From contig NW_022985186.1 of assembly GCF_010093535.1 (NCBI RefSeq), positions 528,254-592,253 on the forward strand: a stretch of 64,000 nucleotides of DNA, written 5' to 3'. Each line of letters opens with the position of its first letter. Position 1 is the first letter of the stretch. Under the pieces are notes generated by a model, which ran no database searches, was not told the origin of the DNA, and saw nothing but the letters and a program-made list of their open reading frames with translations. The DNA comes from Lindgomyces ingoldianus. Its lineage: Eukaryota > Ascomycota > Dothideomycetes > Pleosporales > Lindgomycetaceae. The translations under genes were made by a program, and so were the position numbers. Positions 34,651 through 45,882 of the stretch are shown here, piece by piece.

Positions 34651-37453
34651 ATACATCGATCCTCATGGTTTTCGTTCATGTGGTCAATGAGCAACGCGCT
34701 GACGACAGTGCAATCGATCGCACTGGACAGAGCGCCATGATCCTCACAGGTCTGAATGAGAGGCTAGCGGCGCACGTTCCGGCTCACATGATTCCATCTG
34801 CCTACCTGGTGCTGAAGGAGTTGCCTATGACGACTACTGGGAAAGCTGATCGTCGCCGGCTCCGCGAAATTGGTGAGAAGCTGACATTCGAGCAGATTAT
34901 GGCGCTCAGTTCTGGCAGTGACGGAGGCCAACAGCCTTGTACAGCTACAGAGCGGCAATTGCGAAACCTCTGGGCTCAAGTGCTTAGTATCAAGACATCA
35001 GACACTATCAAAGTAGATCACAACTTCTTCCAAATTGGGGGGGATTCAATCAGAGCCATGAAACTAGTGGGCCTGGCTCGTAAGGTAGGGCTTCATTTAT
35101 CGGTCTCGAGTATCTTCAAGCAGCCCATACTCAAGGACATGGCAAGATCAACAGGTCAAGTCTCCGGTCTCGATGAGGACGACATCCCGCCATTCTCATT
35201 ACTAATTACCAGGAAGGATGCTCGAAAGCTACTGGAACAAGCTGCAGAACTGGGTCAAGTTGACATTGCTCGAATAGAAGACATCTTTCCGTGCACTCCA
35301 CTGCAAGAAGGGCTTCTAGCGCTCACAGCAAAAAGAGCTGGTGACTATACTGCTCAATACATTATCCCTCTGCAACGCTCAGTCGATCTTGTACGATTTA
35401 AACGGGCATGGGAGGAGGTGCTGAGAACGACACCAACTCTGCGCTCCCGGATCGTGGATCTTGCGTATCAAGGACTTGTGCAGGTCATTCTTGATCACAA
35501 TGTTCAATGGTCTCATTACTTCAGTGTCAGCGAGTATCGAGAAGTTGACGAAAAGGCAGAAATTGGTTTGGGCAAGCAGCTTGTACGATATGCTACCATC
35601 TCCGAGAACAACCAGAGTCGAACACATTGCTTCGCATGGACAATTCATCACGCACTCTACGATGGATCGTCCATGAGGCTCATTATGGGCAGGCTAAACC
35701 AGGCTTACCAGGATACTTTTGCTCTGCAGCCTGCTCCTCCATTCAGCCGCTTTGTCAGACACATTCTCAACATCGAGGAAGGAGATGCCAACAGCTTCTG
35801 GCAAGCACAATTTGCTGGACTAGAAGCGCAGGTGTTTCCAAAATTACCTTCAGCAATGTATCAGCCAAGGGCGGAGTCATATGTCATTCATTATATCAAA
35901 AACGTCACCTGGCCTCGATCGAGCATCACTGCTGCTACAGCAATCCGCTCCTCGTGGTCGATACTCACAGTCCGCCTCACGAATTCGAGTGACGTGATAT
36001 TCGGTGTAACGATGAATGGTCGCCAGGCTGCAGTCTATCAGATCGATGAGATGACAGGTCCCACACTCACAACTCTGCCTGTACGAACGATCTTCGACTG
36101 GGAGCAGTCTGTAGAAGCATATCTGGATCAAGTCCAAAGAGAGATGACAGAAATGATCCCGTACGAACAAACAGGTTTGCAGAACACTTCACGAATCAAC
36201 AACGAATGCAGGCAGGCTTGCAACTTCCAATCATTACTACTGATCCACCCTTTTGAGGAGACCAAGGATCTAGCGAGTTTGCTATTCGTTGCTCACAATA
36301 ACGACGATCCAGAAGAGGTTGCCTCTAGAGACTTCGCAACTTACGCCCTGACGCTAGAATGCGAATTGGAGGAGCACGGTCTGAAGCTCAAATTCGAATA
36401 TGATGACGGAGTCATCGGCAGTATCCGTGTTTCGAACTTGGCAGACCAGTTCGAGCACATTTTGCGCCAATTGTGCGACTCATCAAACAGCACGAAACGA
36501 ATCGCCGAGATTGAGGCGGTCAGCAAGACGGAGCTCGATATCATCTGGACTTGGAACGCAAAGGTACCGACGACGATCGAGGCTCGAGTCCACAATCTCA
36601 TAGCTGATGCATGTCTGAAACAACCTCATGCTACAGCAATCCACGCTTGGGACGGTATCTAGACGTATGCGGAAGTGCACGATATGTCAACTCGCCTAGC
36701 ACATCATCTAGTGAGTCATTGATGAATGGTTCATCTCAGAATGCCAGAGTATTACGTCCAGAAAATACAAATTACTGATACTCTTATGCTTCTAGGTACA
36801 TCTCGGAGTCGGCTGTGAGACAGTCGTTCCTCTTTGCTTCGAGAAGTCGAAGTGGACGCCTATTGCGATGCTAGCTGTGATGAAAGCAGGTGGCACTTGT
36901 GTGACACTAGATCCCGCCCTACCTCAAGATCGACTGTTCAAAATCGTCCACCAAATCAAGCCATCGATCATTCTGTCTTCATCAACCAACAGGAACCTTT
37001 CTAGTCGATTATGCGAGTGGAAGCCTGTCATCGTTGTCAACGACAAACTCCAAGCGCTATTTGATAAGCAGACTTCAAAACTTCCTAGGATACAGCATGC
37101 TTTGGCCTCTCTTTTCGAGCAATTCGATATGCTAAGGATGGTCGTCATCCCGTACAAGAACATGTTCCTGCAAATCGTCCTCAGACATGTTAGCAGCGGC
37201 AGTACAGTTTTCGAGATTGCAGCGGATAGTCTCGATGAGTACACTTTGCATCTGAAGAATCGGGACCTGCTGTCCGATCTGCATTTCGGGGATGTTGTCA
37301 CAAAGATCTTCATTGTTCGCCAGACCAGAGACCAGAGATATCGAATCGTGGTTCGACTGTCACATGCTCAGTATGATGGGATAGCGCTCGAAAAGATGTG
37401 GACAGCATTCGAAGACAGCTACAATTCATCAGTGTGTGTCAACGGTGCAATAC
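34651..37453 (+). pseudogene. NRPS segment 6: A3 end, T, C4, truncated A4 fused to C5
   Basis: The A3 end (TTGKADRRRL) leads to a T domain with QIGGDSIRAMKLV near 35030 and C domain 4 (FPCTPLQEG; HHALYDG). A4 begins near 36545. TAG at 36660-36662 fits CAG. An 85-bp intron (36711-36795, donor GTGAGT) is spliced in frame. A4 stops near 37095 after DKLQALF...LPRIQ, before the phosphate-binding loop. It runs straight into a terminal-type C domain (FEQFDMLRM; SHAQYDG). The A core, its T domain and the first part of C5 are missing, yet the frame stays open. The segment ends at hAT 2. Confidence 0.9.
36711..36795 (+). other. Intron in NRPS A domain 4
   Basis: It is 85 bp, with donor GTGAGT and acceptor CTTCTAG. 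Its removal joins HHL to VHLGVG in frame, matching the normal A-domain sequence between the WDG-TY and CFEKSKW segments. It is the only intron I could place in the NRPS. Confidence 0.85.
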
Positions 37454-40400
37454 CAGCGTTCCCAACTGTACGTAATACGTTTTAACTCGCTGTTTTTTAG
37501 GCTGTAACTTCTTAGTTTGTTAGTACGTTTTAACATAAAGGGAGAATTTAAATCTACTTACAGGGCGTAACTGTTATAGCTTATAATCCTCCTACATTTT
37601 AACAGCTTACAAGACGTTACAGCGTATACAGTCTACTAAGTCCCCTATTTTACTGTAAATATAACCCTGCTAGAGCTAGTTTTTCTGCAGTTAAAAAGCT
37701 TTAATTATTAAGCTAAAAAGCTTATTTTTATTATAAGTAACAGTCCTCTTACTTCTAAAAAAAAACCTCTTATAATTGCAGCTTATAAAAAGGATAGATA
37801 AGAAGTTAAAAGTAATTTTATATAGTGTAAAGTAAAAGAGTTGTCTAACTTATTCTTACTAAGTAAAAAGGTTAGTAAATAAAGAGCTATTATTATTAGC
37901 TATAGTAACATCTTTACAGTAGCTATTATAGTACTGCTATAACTCTATTATTTTTTACTACTTTTTATATAAGCAGCTGCTAGTAAAGAGGCTTACGTTA
38001 ATAAAAAAAGTCCTTTTAAAGCTCTTATTATAATAGTTACTACTAGGTAACTTATGTTGCGTAGGCTTTTAAGTAATATTATTATTATTAGCTTTAGCCT
38101 TAGCCTTTACATTAATATACTTTTAAAAAATAGCTTTTATTAAAGCCTTAGCTTTTTTATGCTATGTAAGGTGCTTTCTTTAGTAGTCTTTAAACTAAAT
38201 AAGATAAAGTTAAGAGTTTAAAATTATTACTATATAGTAATAAAATATAGGTAGCTTAATAATAAACTTTTTTTAGTATATAAGTAACTTCTTTATGCTA
38301 AATGCTATGCTAGATTTAAAGTAGTAATTATTACTCTTACCCTTAAGTTTATTGCCTATATATAGAAGCTTAGTATAAAGGTGTTGTAAGTTAATAATAG
38401 ATATCTAGAAAGAGCTATAAAAGCTGTTACTCTTAAAGCGTTTTATTATAAAGTAAAAGACTTTAAAAAACTTATAAAAGTAATTAACTTTCTTTTATTT
38501 ATTTTTAGTAATAACCTTAGTAAAAGCAGAGTTACTAGAAATAGTAAAGTTTATAAAGTTATTATTAGTGCTTCTTTACTTATATATAAACTTAGTAATA
38601 GTGTTCTTAAGCTTAAAACAGCAAAGAAGCATAAGATAAATGCTGTGCTAGTGTACACTACTATCTTATATAAAATTAAGCATTCTAAAGCTCTAAAAAG
38701 GGTTATTATTATTAAAAGCAGCCTAAAAAGTTATAAAGGCCTTTTATTATTTATATAATGCTAGCACTATATTTATAAAATTATAAAGTTTTTTAATAAC
38801 TTTATAGCAGCAATAAAGGTTAAATTATTTCTAAAAAGCTGCTTAGGCAAGCTCTGCTTTAAAAGCGCTTATTTTTTTACTATAAATAACTACTTTTACT
38901 ACTAGCTAGATTATATAGCCAGCGCAGCGTATACAGTACTTAGAGGTAAGGGGCATATTAAGATGTTAGGTAAGAGCAGAGATAGTCTTATTATTATTAT
39001 TTAACACATTATTAGCTACTAAATAATAAAATTTTAACATAATTTTAAAGTTATTAACAACTTTAATAATCTCTAGCGCTTAATTTACTTTAGTATAGTT
39101 GCTATACAGGTTGCAAAAGCTAATTAAGATGTTATAGTGTTAGTAGTTAACATCTACACAGTATTATTAGTTAGTGTTTAGTTTAATAAAAGATGCTAAG
39201 ACGCTAAACTAATAAGCTAAAGTACACTTACTAATAAAGTGTAACACTACACTTAAGAAGAAAAAGTAGTTTAGAGAAGTCTATATATTAATGCTTAATA
39301 TAATTTTACTTTAGGCTATTCTTAGCATTATTTAAATCTTCTGCTTCTGCTATGTATATCCCTACTGCATGTAGGACAAATATGTAGTATTAGACGCTAA
39401 AAAGGCAGCAAGAAGATTAGCTTTATTCTAAGTAATAATACTCTAAAGTTTTACTAATAATGCTGTATAAAAAAAAATATTATAAAGTATTACCTAGTTA
39501 ATAACTACTACTTGTAAAGCTTTCTTTTACTAAATACTATAAAAGATAATATATAACAAGCTTATAACCTTATAAGCTACTTTAAATAAACTTAAAAAAA
39601 TTCTTAGCCTATTAAGTAAAAGAGTGCTTTTACTTTCTCTACTAATATCTATCTAGTGCTTCTTTCTAAGGTAGTAGATAATATAAGTGTAACTATTAAC
39701 TTTTTTTACCTCTCTATAATTACCTTTAGTGTAGCACTTTCTACAAAGCTATAACTTTATCCTAGAGGTGTCTCTCTTATTATTATACACTAAATTAGCT
39801 TTATAAAGCTATATCTAGAATAACTAATAATTACTATATAATTAGCTTTTATGCTTTACTTAGTATCTAAGCTTTTCTAGCCTTAACTTTCTATTTCTTA
39901 TCTAGATGTTGTCCTACTTAATAGTAAATAATACCTTATTATTAAAAGCAGGGTTGTCTAGGTACTTCTTTATAAGGGCTAAGAGACTATTAAATAGCGT
40001 GCTATTACAAAAAAAAACTAAGAACTCTAATAATAAGAACCTTAATTAGGCAAGTTAACAAGAACTAGCGTAATAAGTAACCCTAGTTTAGTAGAAAAAG
40101 CTAGCTTAAAAGGATCCTTAGGATAAGGCTGTACGCCTACTACACTAAAGGAACTAGGATATCTAGCTTATAATAAGTAAGTTTATAGGTAATTATAATT
40201 CTTAACTAAAATTATAGGATCTTACACCTTAATCTCCTCCTCTACTAGCTCCTTAATTGTTGTACAAACTACAGAGTTTTTACTTAATTATTACTCTAAA
40301 AACATAACTTTAAACACCCTTCTAACGCGTCCCTATAGCTGTCTAATAAGACCTTATATTACTAGGAAATATTGTCTCTCTAAGACGTATTACGGTCCGT

Positions 40401-40516
40401 AATGGGAGCTGGCTCCTACGTACGTTACGGCTCACACTCCTCCTACGTTTCAACGGCTCACGTGACTGCTACGTTCACGTATCTACGAGTCGTAGTACGT
40501 ACGGTTGGGAACGCTG
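37454..40516 (-). mobile_element. hAT transposon 2, inside the terminal NRPS C domain
   Basis: This 3063-bp element has inverted ends CAGCGTTCCCAAC(T/C)GTACGTA. It has a perfect 8-bp target duplication TGCAATAC (37446-37453, 40517-40524). The minus strand near 39050-38800 carries a decayed hAT transposase segment (NNVLNNN, IRCAGYII-like, KVVIYSKK) related to hAT 1. The right 130 bp or so is GC-balanced and packed with ACGT-containing motifs, which may be transposase binding sites. Element plus one duplication is 3071 bp, exactly the frame shift between the flanking NRPS pieces. Confidence 0.9.
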
Positions 40517-40524
40517 TGCAATAC

Positions 40525-41633
40525 CTTCATTTGCGCACCACCTATACAGTCTATCACTCCTCGACAGAGAGAAGATGTCACAGTATTGGAGCAAGCTGCT
40601 CAAGGGCAGCAGCCGAAGAGAGCTCAAGCATCACACTACCTTTCAACTCGGATATGGTACCGGCCCGGAAGTGGTCAAGACACTGCCGACCGCCATGATC
40701 AACTCGGAGGACTTCACTTTCGCCAACGTGCTCAAAGCAGCCTGGGCATACGTCCTCGCCAGGCACTTGGCGACTAATGATATTGTCTTTGGCAGTCTCG
40801 TCCATGGTCGCAGCCAAGCAGGCAGCCAAGACGTCTTTGGTGCATGCATCAATATCATACCGTATCGCATCATCTTTGAGCAGAATTGGACAGCAAGAGA
40901 TCTCCTCACAGCTGTAGCTGCTCAACAGCTAGCCAGCACGCCCTTCAAGAGCATGGGCGGTCAGAGCATCATTCGCAATTGCACTAACTGGATCAAGTGG
41001 TCGTTCTTCAGCTCCGTGATCATCCATCAGAACTTCGAACATCGCAGTCTGCGAGGAAGGACTGTGGACTTCGATAGTGCCGACTTATCTACAGGTGATG
41101 TTGACGATGTTCAGGTATATGTCATCTCTACGCCGGGAGAAGATGGTATGGAGATCCTCCTCAGTTTCAAGGATCAAGTCGTTCCGCAGGCACTAGCGGA
41201 GAGAATGGCATCAGATCTAAGCGAGAGCATCACTAGGTTATACACAAAGATGGGTGCCAAGCTCATGGCGCCCATGGCGCCGAGGGAGACCTATGATATG
41301 TTGGCCTTGCTGCCACTGCCAGAGGAGAAGCGCAGCAGTGTGTCGCCTACCAGTGAGCAATTGACAACTCTGGCAAAATGCTCGGCAGATTTGAGAACCG
41401 CTCTCGGCGCGGCGTGGTGCGATGTTTTGTCTACACAAGAAATACCCTGCGACAACTCCACAGAGTCTCTGTTCGACCTCGGAGGTGATGCGAGCAGTGC
41501 TGGTCAGCTTGCCGCTCATTTGCAGAGGCGTAGCTATCGTGTCAGAATTGAAGAAGTTGTTGAGCATCCATCTTGGTTTGAATTGCTGCTTTGCTTGAGC
41601 CAGCCGCAGAGAGGAGTCAAGGCAAACGAATAG
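40525..41633 (+). pseudogene. NRPS segment 7: end of terminal C domain and last T domain
   Basis: After hAT 2 the C domain continues (YWSKLLKGSS, FGSLVHGR, GACINIIPYR). It is followed from about 41390 by a carrier-like domain with LFDLGGDASSAGQL. In ordinary carriers the residue after GGD is the phosphopantetheine Ser; here it is Ala, with Ser at the next two positions. The frame ends at TAG 41631-41633 after HPSWFELLLCLS. There is no thioesterase or reductase domain, so release by the terminal C domain (as in fungal cyclic peptides) is the likely ancestral mode (inference). Confidence 0.9.
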
Positions 41634-43030
41634 AGAGGATATAGGCACAGGAACAAGGAAGATATCACGAGGGTACCAGGATGACAGCATTAAAGCAGGC
41701 AAGCTCTATGGGAGATTTTGTGTATCACGGCCATGTTCAATTGAGTGTTGTATAATACATGCCTACCTTGAACCCAATGAATCTCGCCGTTTAAATACTT
41801 GAAGAGCAAAGAAGAGTTATGTGCCACTTGAGTGGCCACAAAAAGTTGTCGAGGGCTCTTCAGAGCTAGCCGTAGGTATGACTTATCGACTGGTTCACCG
41901 ATAGTACGCGAGAAAGCCTCGTTATGACGGACCGTGCAACGTCTTACTTATGCTCAAAGACAATGTGGCAGAACGAAGTTATTTCTCTCCAGCGCCCATA
42001 CATGGTCCTAGCTCCATCAGTCTGAATCTGCGGTAGCGTGTTCGGTCACCGTCGAGGCTACCAGAATATGAATCTCCATGCAGTCATGCGAACATTCGCC
42101 TGGCTATAAGCACTCCACAAGTATGAACGCTTCTCTTATAGCACCCTGGGTGCATCATCACCCGGGCGTTCTTTCACGGGTAGATATCGTGCAGCACCGA
42201 CGCATGCCGAATCATTCCTGTATTGTGCGCTGGATTACACCTAGCGGGGGTGAAGGGTATTGGACACGAAGGAAGAGCTGATGCAGAGCTGATGCGGCGG
42301 CGAGACGTGTTATAGACAATGGGAGTCGGCTAGTTTAGCTATGTCCGCATCTGATATAACGTCAGCAATGAATGCGTTGAAATGTTCAAACGCCAGGATA
42401 GAATGACAACACATATCAGAAGTTGCGTATTTGTAATTGCTAATCAACCACCCATTGAAGAGTGTCATAAGCCGCGATAATTTCTCTTTGGAAAATTCAT
42501 CATAATAGTTGTGCAGGAGTTGAGGTATGAGGTAGCGGGGAGGACTGTACCTTTGGAGTGATGAGAGGCTCAGGAGCATGCCTCAGTATTTGAGGCACGC
42601 GATGGTGTCGCATCATGCCAGACGCGAATTTGAAGAATGATGAAGGTTGGAAAAAAATTCTCCTTAGCGCATAATCCACGTGACGAGCTGACAAATCGCC
42701 GCCAGCCTAAAAACGGAACTGAGCAGCTGCGGGGTTGAGCCGAGAAAGACTCCTTTGAGCTGCGGCTGTGCAGCCTGAGCAGAGGCTGAGCGGAAGTTGA
42801 GCCGGGTAACAAAGCGCTTAGTAAAGCAGTAAAAACGACTAGCTAGTTAACCAAAGAGGGTGCTAAGGCTCGGTCAAGGTTGGTGTGTGAGTAACTACCA
42901 TAAGAACAATCTTATAATCGCCCACTGGCGCACCAATCCCGTGTAGACTAGTAAACAGCGCTAGCGGGGGAGCGAACTTATCAAGGCGAAGCTGTGAACA
43001 ATCAGGGCCGGGAGTAAGGTGCGCAATAAT
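41634..43030. other. GC-balanced region 3' of the NRPS, no assigned gene
   Basis: Several short ORFs occur. The longest is a minus-strand frame of 89 codons at 42310-42579 with no family I recognise. I see no splice structure or homology strong enough to call a gene. It probably contains the NRPS 3' end and decayed neighbour sequence. Confidence 0.4.
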
Positions 43031-44722
43031 TTCTAGATTATGCTTCTATAAGAGTTAAACAGATTTAAAGAATCCTGCTCCCTATCTAACTAAGACGCTA
43101 GAGCAAAGAGGTAGCTTTAAAAGATAAACTAGACGCTTAATAATATAATCTAAAGGTTAATATACTAAGTACTCTACTCTAACTTATAAAAATTAACTGT
43201 TTAAGAGGCTCTTTTAGCTAATTGCTTATAGGTTAAGCACTTAAGTAGCAAGAGTAAGAGTATTATACAGTATGCACAGCGTATAGGTAGTTAAGATAGG
43301 CAATAACATTAGGTTCTTGCTTGTCTCATCCTTGTACAGATGGAAAGGAGAATAAATATTTACATGTTCGCGCACGAGCACCACGTGATCCTCTCTCGCA
43401 CGATAGCTTGTATCCTAACTGTAATGCTGCTGTCTACAGACATTAACTAATCTAAAGAAATTAAATATTACAAAGTAACGTAGTAGATTACTAAGCTAGC
43501 TACTTTTTCTAACTCTTTTATTAACATAAGATAGCTTAACAACGTAATGTAAAACTAACTTAATAAGAAAGTAAAATAGATTTTACTTAATAAGTATATA
43601 ATTCTAGCTAATTTAAAAGCTTATAACGCACTATCGAAGCTTTTAATGTTTAACTTTAAAGTAATCTTAATTAATAAAATTTTATTTTATTTTAATAAGA
43701 AAGATAACTAAGCTATAAAAAGCTTACTATAGCTAAAAAGTAAATAATTATTTAATATATTTTTAACTTTAATTTATAAGGATTCTTTTTTTAGCTAAGT
43801 AAAGTAGTAAATATAATAAATAAACTACTAACTATGTATAGAAAAAGGCTAATAAATAGAAAATTAGCTTTCGAATTTAATATATATATATATCTCTCTA
43901 TATATATACTTAAAATAGCGATTAATTAAGTAAAAAACTACATTATTTAAGAATATAGCTGAAAAATTTAAACTTATTAGCATATAGTTTATAATAGTGT
44001 AAAACATAATAATTAAGTATAGTGTTTAAAATAATAATAATATATAACATTAATAAAACTAACTTGTAGAGAAGTATAATTTAGTTTATAAAAGCTATTA
44101 TAACATTAAAAAGATATTAAAGGCTTAATCTTATATAGCTAAGTAATTAAAAGTACGTTACTGTTATTTAAAGCATTTATACTATAAAGTTAATAATTTT
44201 ACTTTTTAAAAAAGCTGTTTACTAGCCTTAAAAAGCTTATTTTTAATATATTTATATATAACAACTATTAAAAAGCTTTTAAAACCTTAGAGGTAGTTGT
44301 TTTTTAATATACGCAGTGCTTAAACGCTTTAAAATACAACTATACACTATATAAAAACTCTCTATACTATAAACTCTTTAAGTAATACTTTTAAATTTAC
44401 AACCTAATTAAAGCTTATTAAGAAAGCTAATTAATACTATACTAAAATATACTTACAAGCTCTTATATTTCTACGCTTAAAAAGTAAGCAAAAATACTAG
44501 CTAAGTAAAAATTATATAAACAAAAGCAAATTTAGTATAAAGTATAGTAAAGACTAGTATAAATAGCTGCTAAGGCTACTAAAGCTACTAAAGCGCTTTA
44601 GAGATTAAAGAGAGCTAATTATATAAATAGTTAAAAAATATGTAGCTAAGTGTGTAAGACGATAGAAACTATAAACTAGGTATAATATATACTAGCTTTT
44701 TATTTAATAGTAATTAATCTAT
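43031..44722. other. AT-rich gene-free stretch
   Basis: This is dense AT-rich decay with no domain recognised. A GC-richer patch at about 43310-43440 contains no open frame of note. Confidence 0.5.
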
Positions 44723-44921
44723 CAGGTTAAGATAGTCCTTACGCGCGACAGGTATATATAATTCTGTACACAGAACCAACCGTTGGTTGATTATTATATA
44801 AGAAAGGAGCTCTATACCACTACGCTAATACAACTTAAAAGATGCGAATAATCAAGCAACAGTTGATTCTGCGTACAGAATAGTATATATACCTGTCGCG
44901 CGTAAGGACCATCTCGGCCTT
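44723..44921. mobile_element. MITE with long terminal inverted repeats
   Basis: It is about 200 bp. The left arm GTCCTTACGCGCGACAGGTA is repeated inverted at the right end (ACCTGTCGCGCGTAAGGACC). The arms extend through TATATA and TTCTGTAC to about 70-75 bp with few mismatches. There is no coding capacity. A partial copy lies at 25882-25998. The superfamily is not certain because the target duplication is obscured. Confidence 0.75.
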
Positions 44922-45882
44922 ACATAATCTAGTGTTCTACAACATAAGTTAGTCATGCTAAGAAAAAGTAGCTAGCTTAGTAATCTACTGCGTTACGTGT
45001 TATAAAGTAAAATATAATTTAAGTACTAAAATTTAGTTAGAGTAGACTATTTGCTTGTGTAGACTGCTTGCTTGTAAAATAAGTTGTACTAAAGATATTT
45101 TCACATACAATTATCTGCGTATATATATCCTTCTGCTGTGCTAGCTAGAAGGTCGATCTTTTGGCAATGCAACAGTTATACGAATAGTATTATAGCCAGC
45201 TGTAGTAAAAAGAACGTTAAGGCAGAAACTAGGAAGGCTACGTAGCATGTTAGCTAGTTAGAGAGCAAGTTTTTAATTAGTAGACAGAGATAAGATAGAG
45301 GAGGTAGGTAAGGCGTAGAAAGGGCGTCGACTGCTTAGCAGAGGCGCTAGGGTTTAGGTTAGAGCATTAAGGGAAAGAGATAAGGAGGAAGCCTAGCGAC
45401 ATGAGGACAAGCATTTTATAGACGTTAAAAGCGGCGGGTTGATGGAGGGAGGAACGATGCCCGATGGGGTAAACGCAAGGACTGCACTAAACCCGAAGAG
45501 GAAGCCCCCGGACAGAGATTACGGGCGTTTGAATCTCGCCTGATGGGCTTGAGTGAATCTACTTTAATACAGACCTTGACAAGGTGTTGGTTGATGCTCT
45601 CTCAGTTGACACGATGAGATGAGACAAAACAGTCTTCTTGTCCGAATTCAGACTATTGTTTAGCATGCTCTGTGGAGGTTATTTGCACCGCACGTTGAGA
45701 AATTCACTCGAGTTCGCCTTTGATGCGAAGCGGGGACTCAGGACTGGTATCAGCAGCAAGAATTGTGGAGATAACGTTCCTATCCTGTTAACAACAGATG
45801 GAATGCTTGCCCGGTCTCCAATGCCTTTTCGCTTCAACTCATGGGTAACAAATAGAGCCGAAGGACTTAATAAACTCCACAC
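44922..45882. other. Transition from AT-rich DNA to the GC-balanced island
   Basis: Composition changes at about 45230-45400. Plus-strand ORFs from 45638 partly overlap the antisense of the next gene and look like chance frames. No separate gene is supported. Confidence 0.4.

Larger units (their letters stand above)
17869..41633 (+). pseudogene. Giant multi-module NRPS pseudogene split by three hAT elements
   Basis: This is a nonribosomal peptide synthetase remnant. Such enzymes are cytosolic assembly lines: A domains activate amino acids, T domains carry them, C domains form bonds and E domains epimerise. The remaining order is T-C-A-T-C-A-T-E-C-A-T-C-A(truncated)-C-T, about 15 kb of coding DNA once inserts are removed. 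hAT insertions lie at 17986-21053, 24967-27323 and 37454-40516. Other lesions are TGA 21197-21199, an 82-bp duplication (28735-28898), frameshifts near 30050, 32088 and 34650, TAG at 31929, 33697 and 36660, and a fusion deletion near 37095. The start ATG (17869, GAAATGG context) is inferred because frame 1 there connects to the T-C-A-T frame across the first hAT. The product is unknown. The T-first architecture resembles acyl-primed fungal NRPSs such as EcdA and EasA. Confidence 0.93.

Noticed and set aside
36711..36795. Frame break in A domain 4 as another NRPS frameshift
   Set aside because: Donor GTGAGT and acceptor CTTCTAG with exact frame restoration make it a genuine intron.
42310..42579. 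89-codon minus-strand ORF as a possible small gene
   Set aside because: It has no recognisable family, splice structure or promoter. It was left as an unsupported open frame in the region description.
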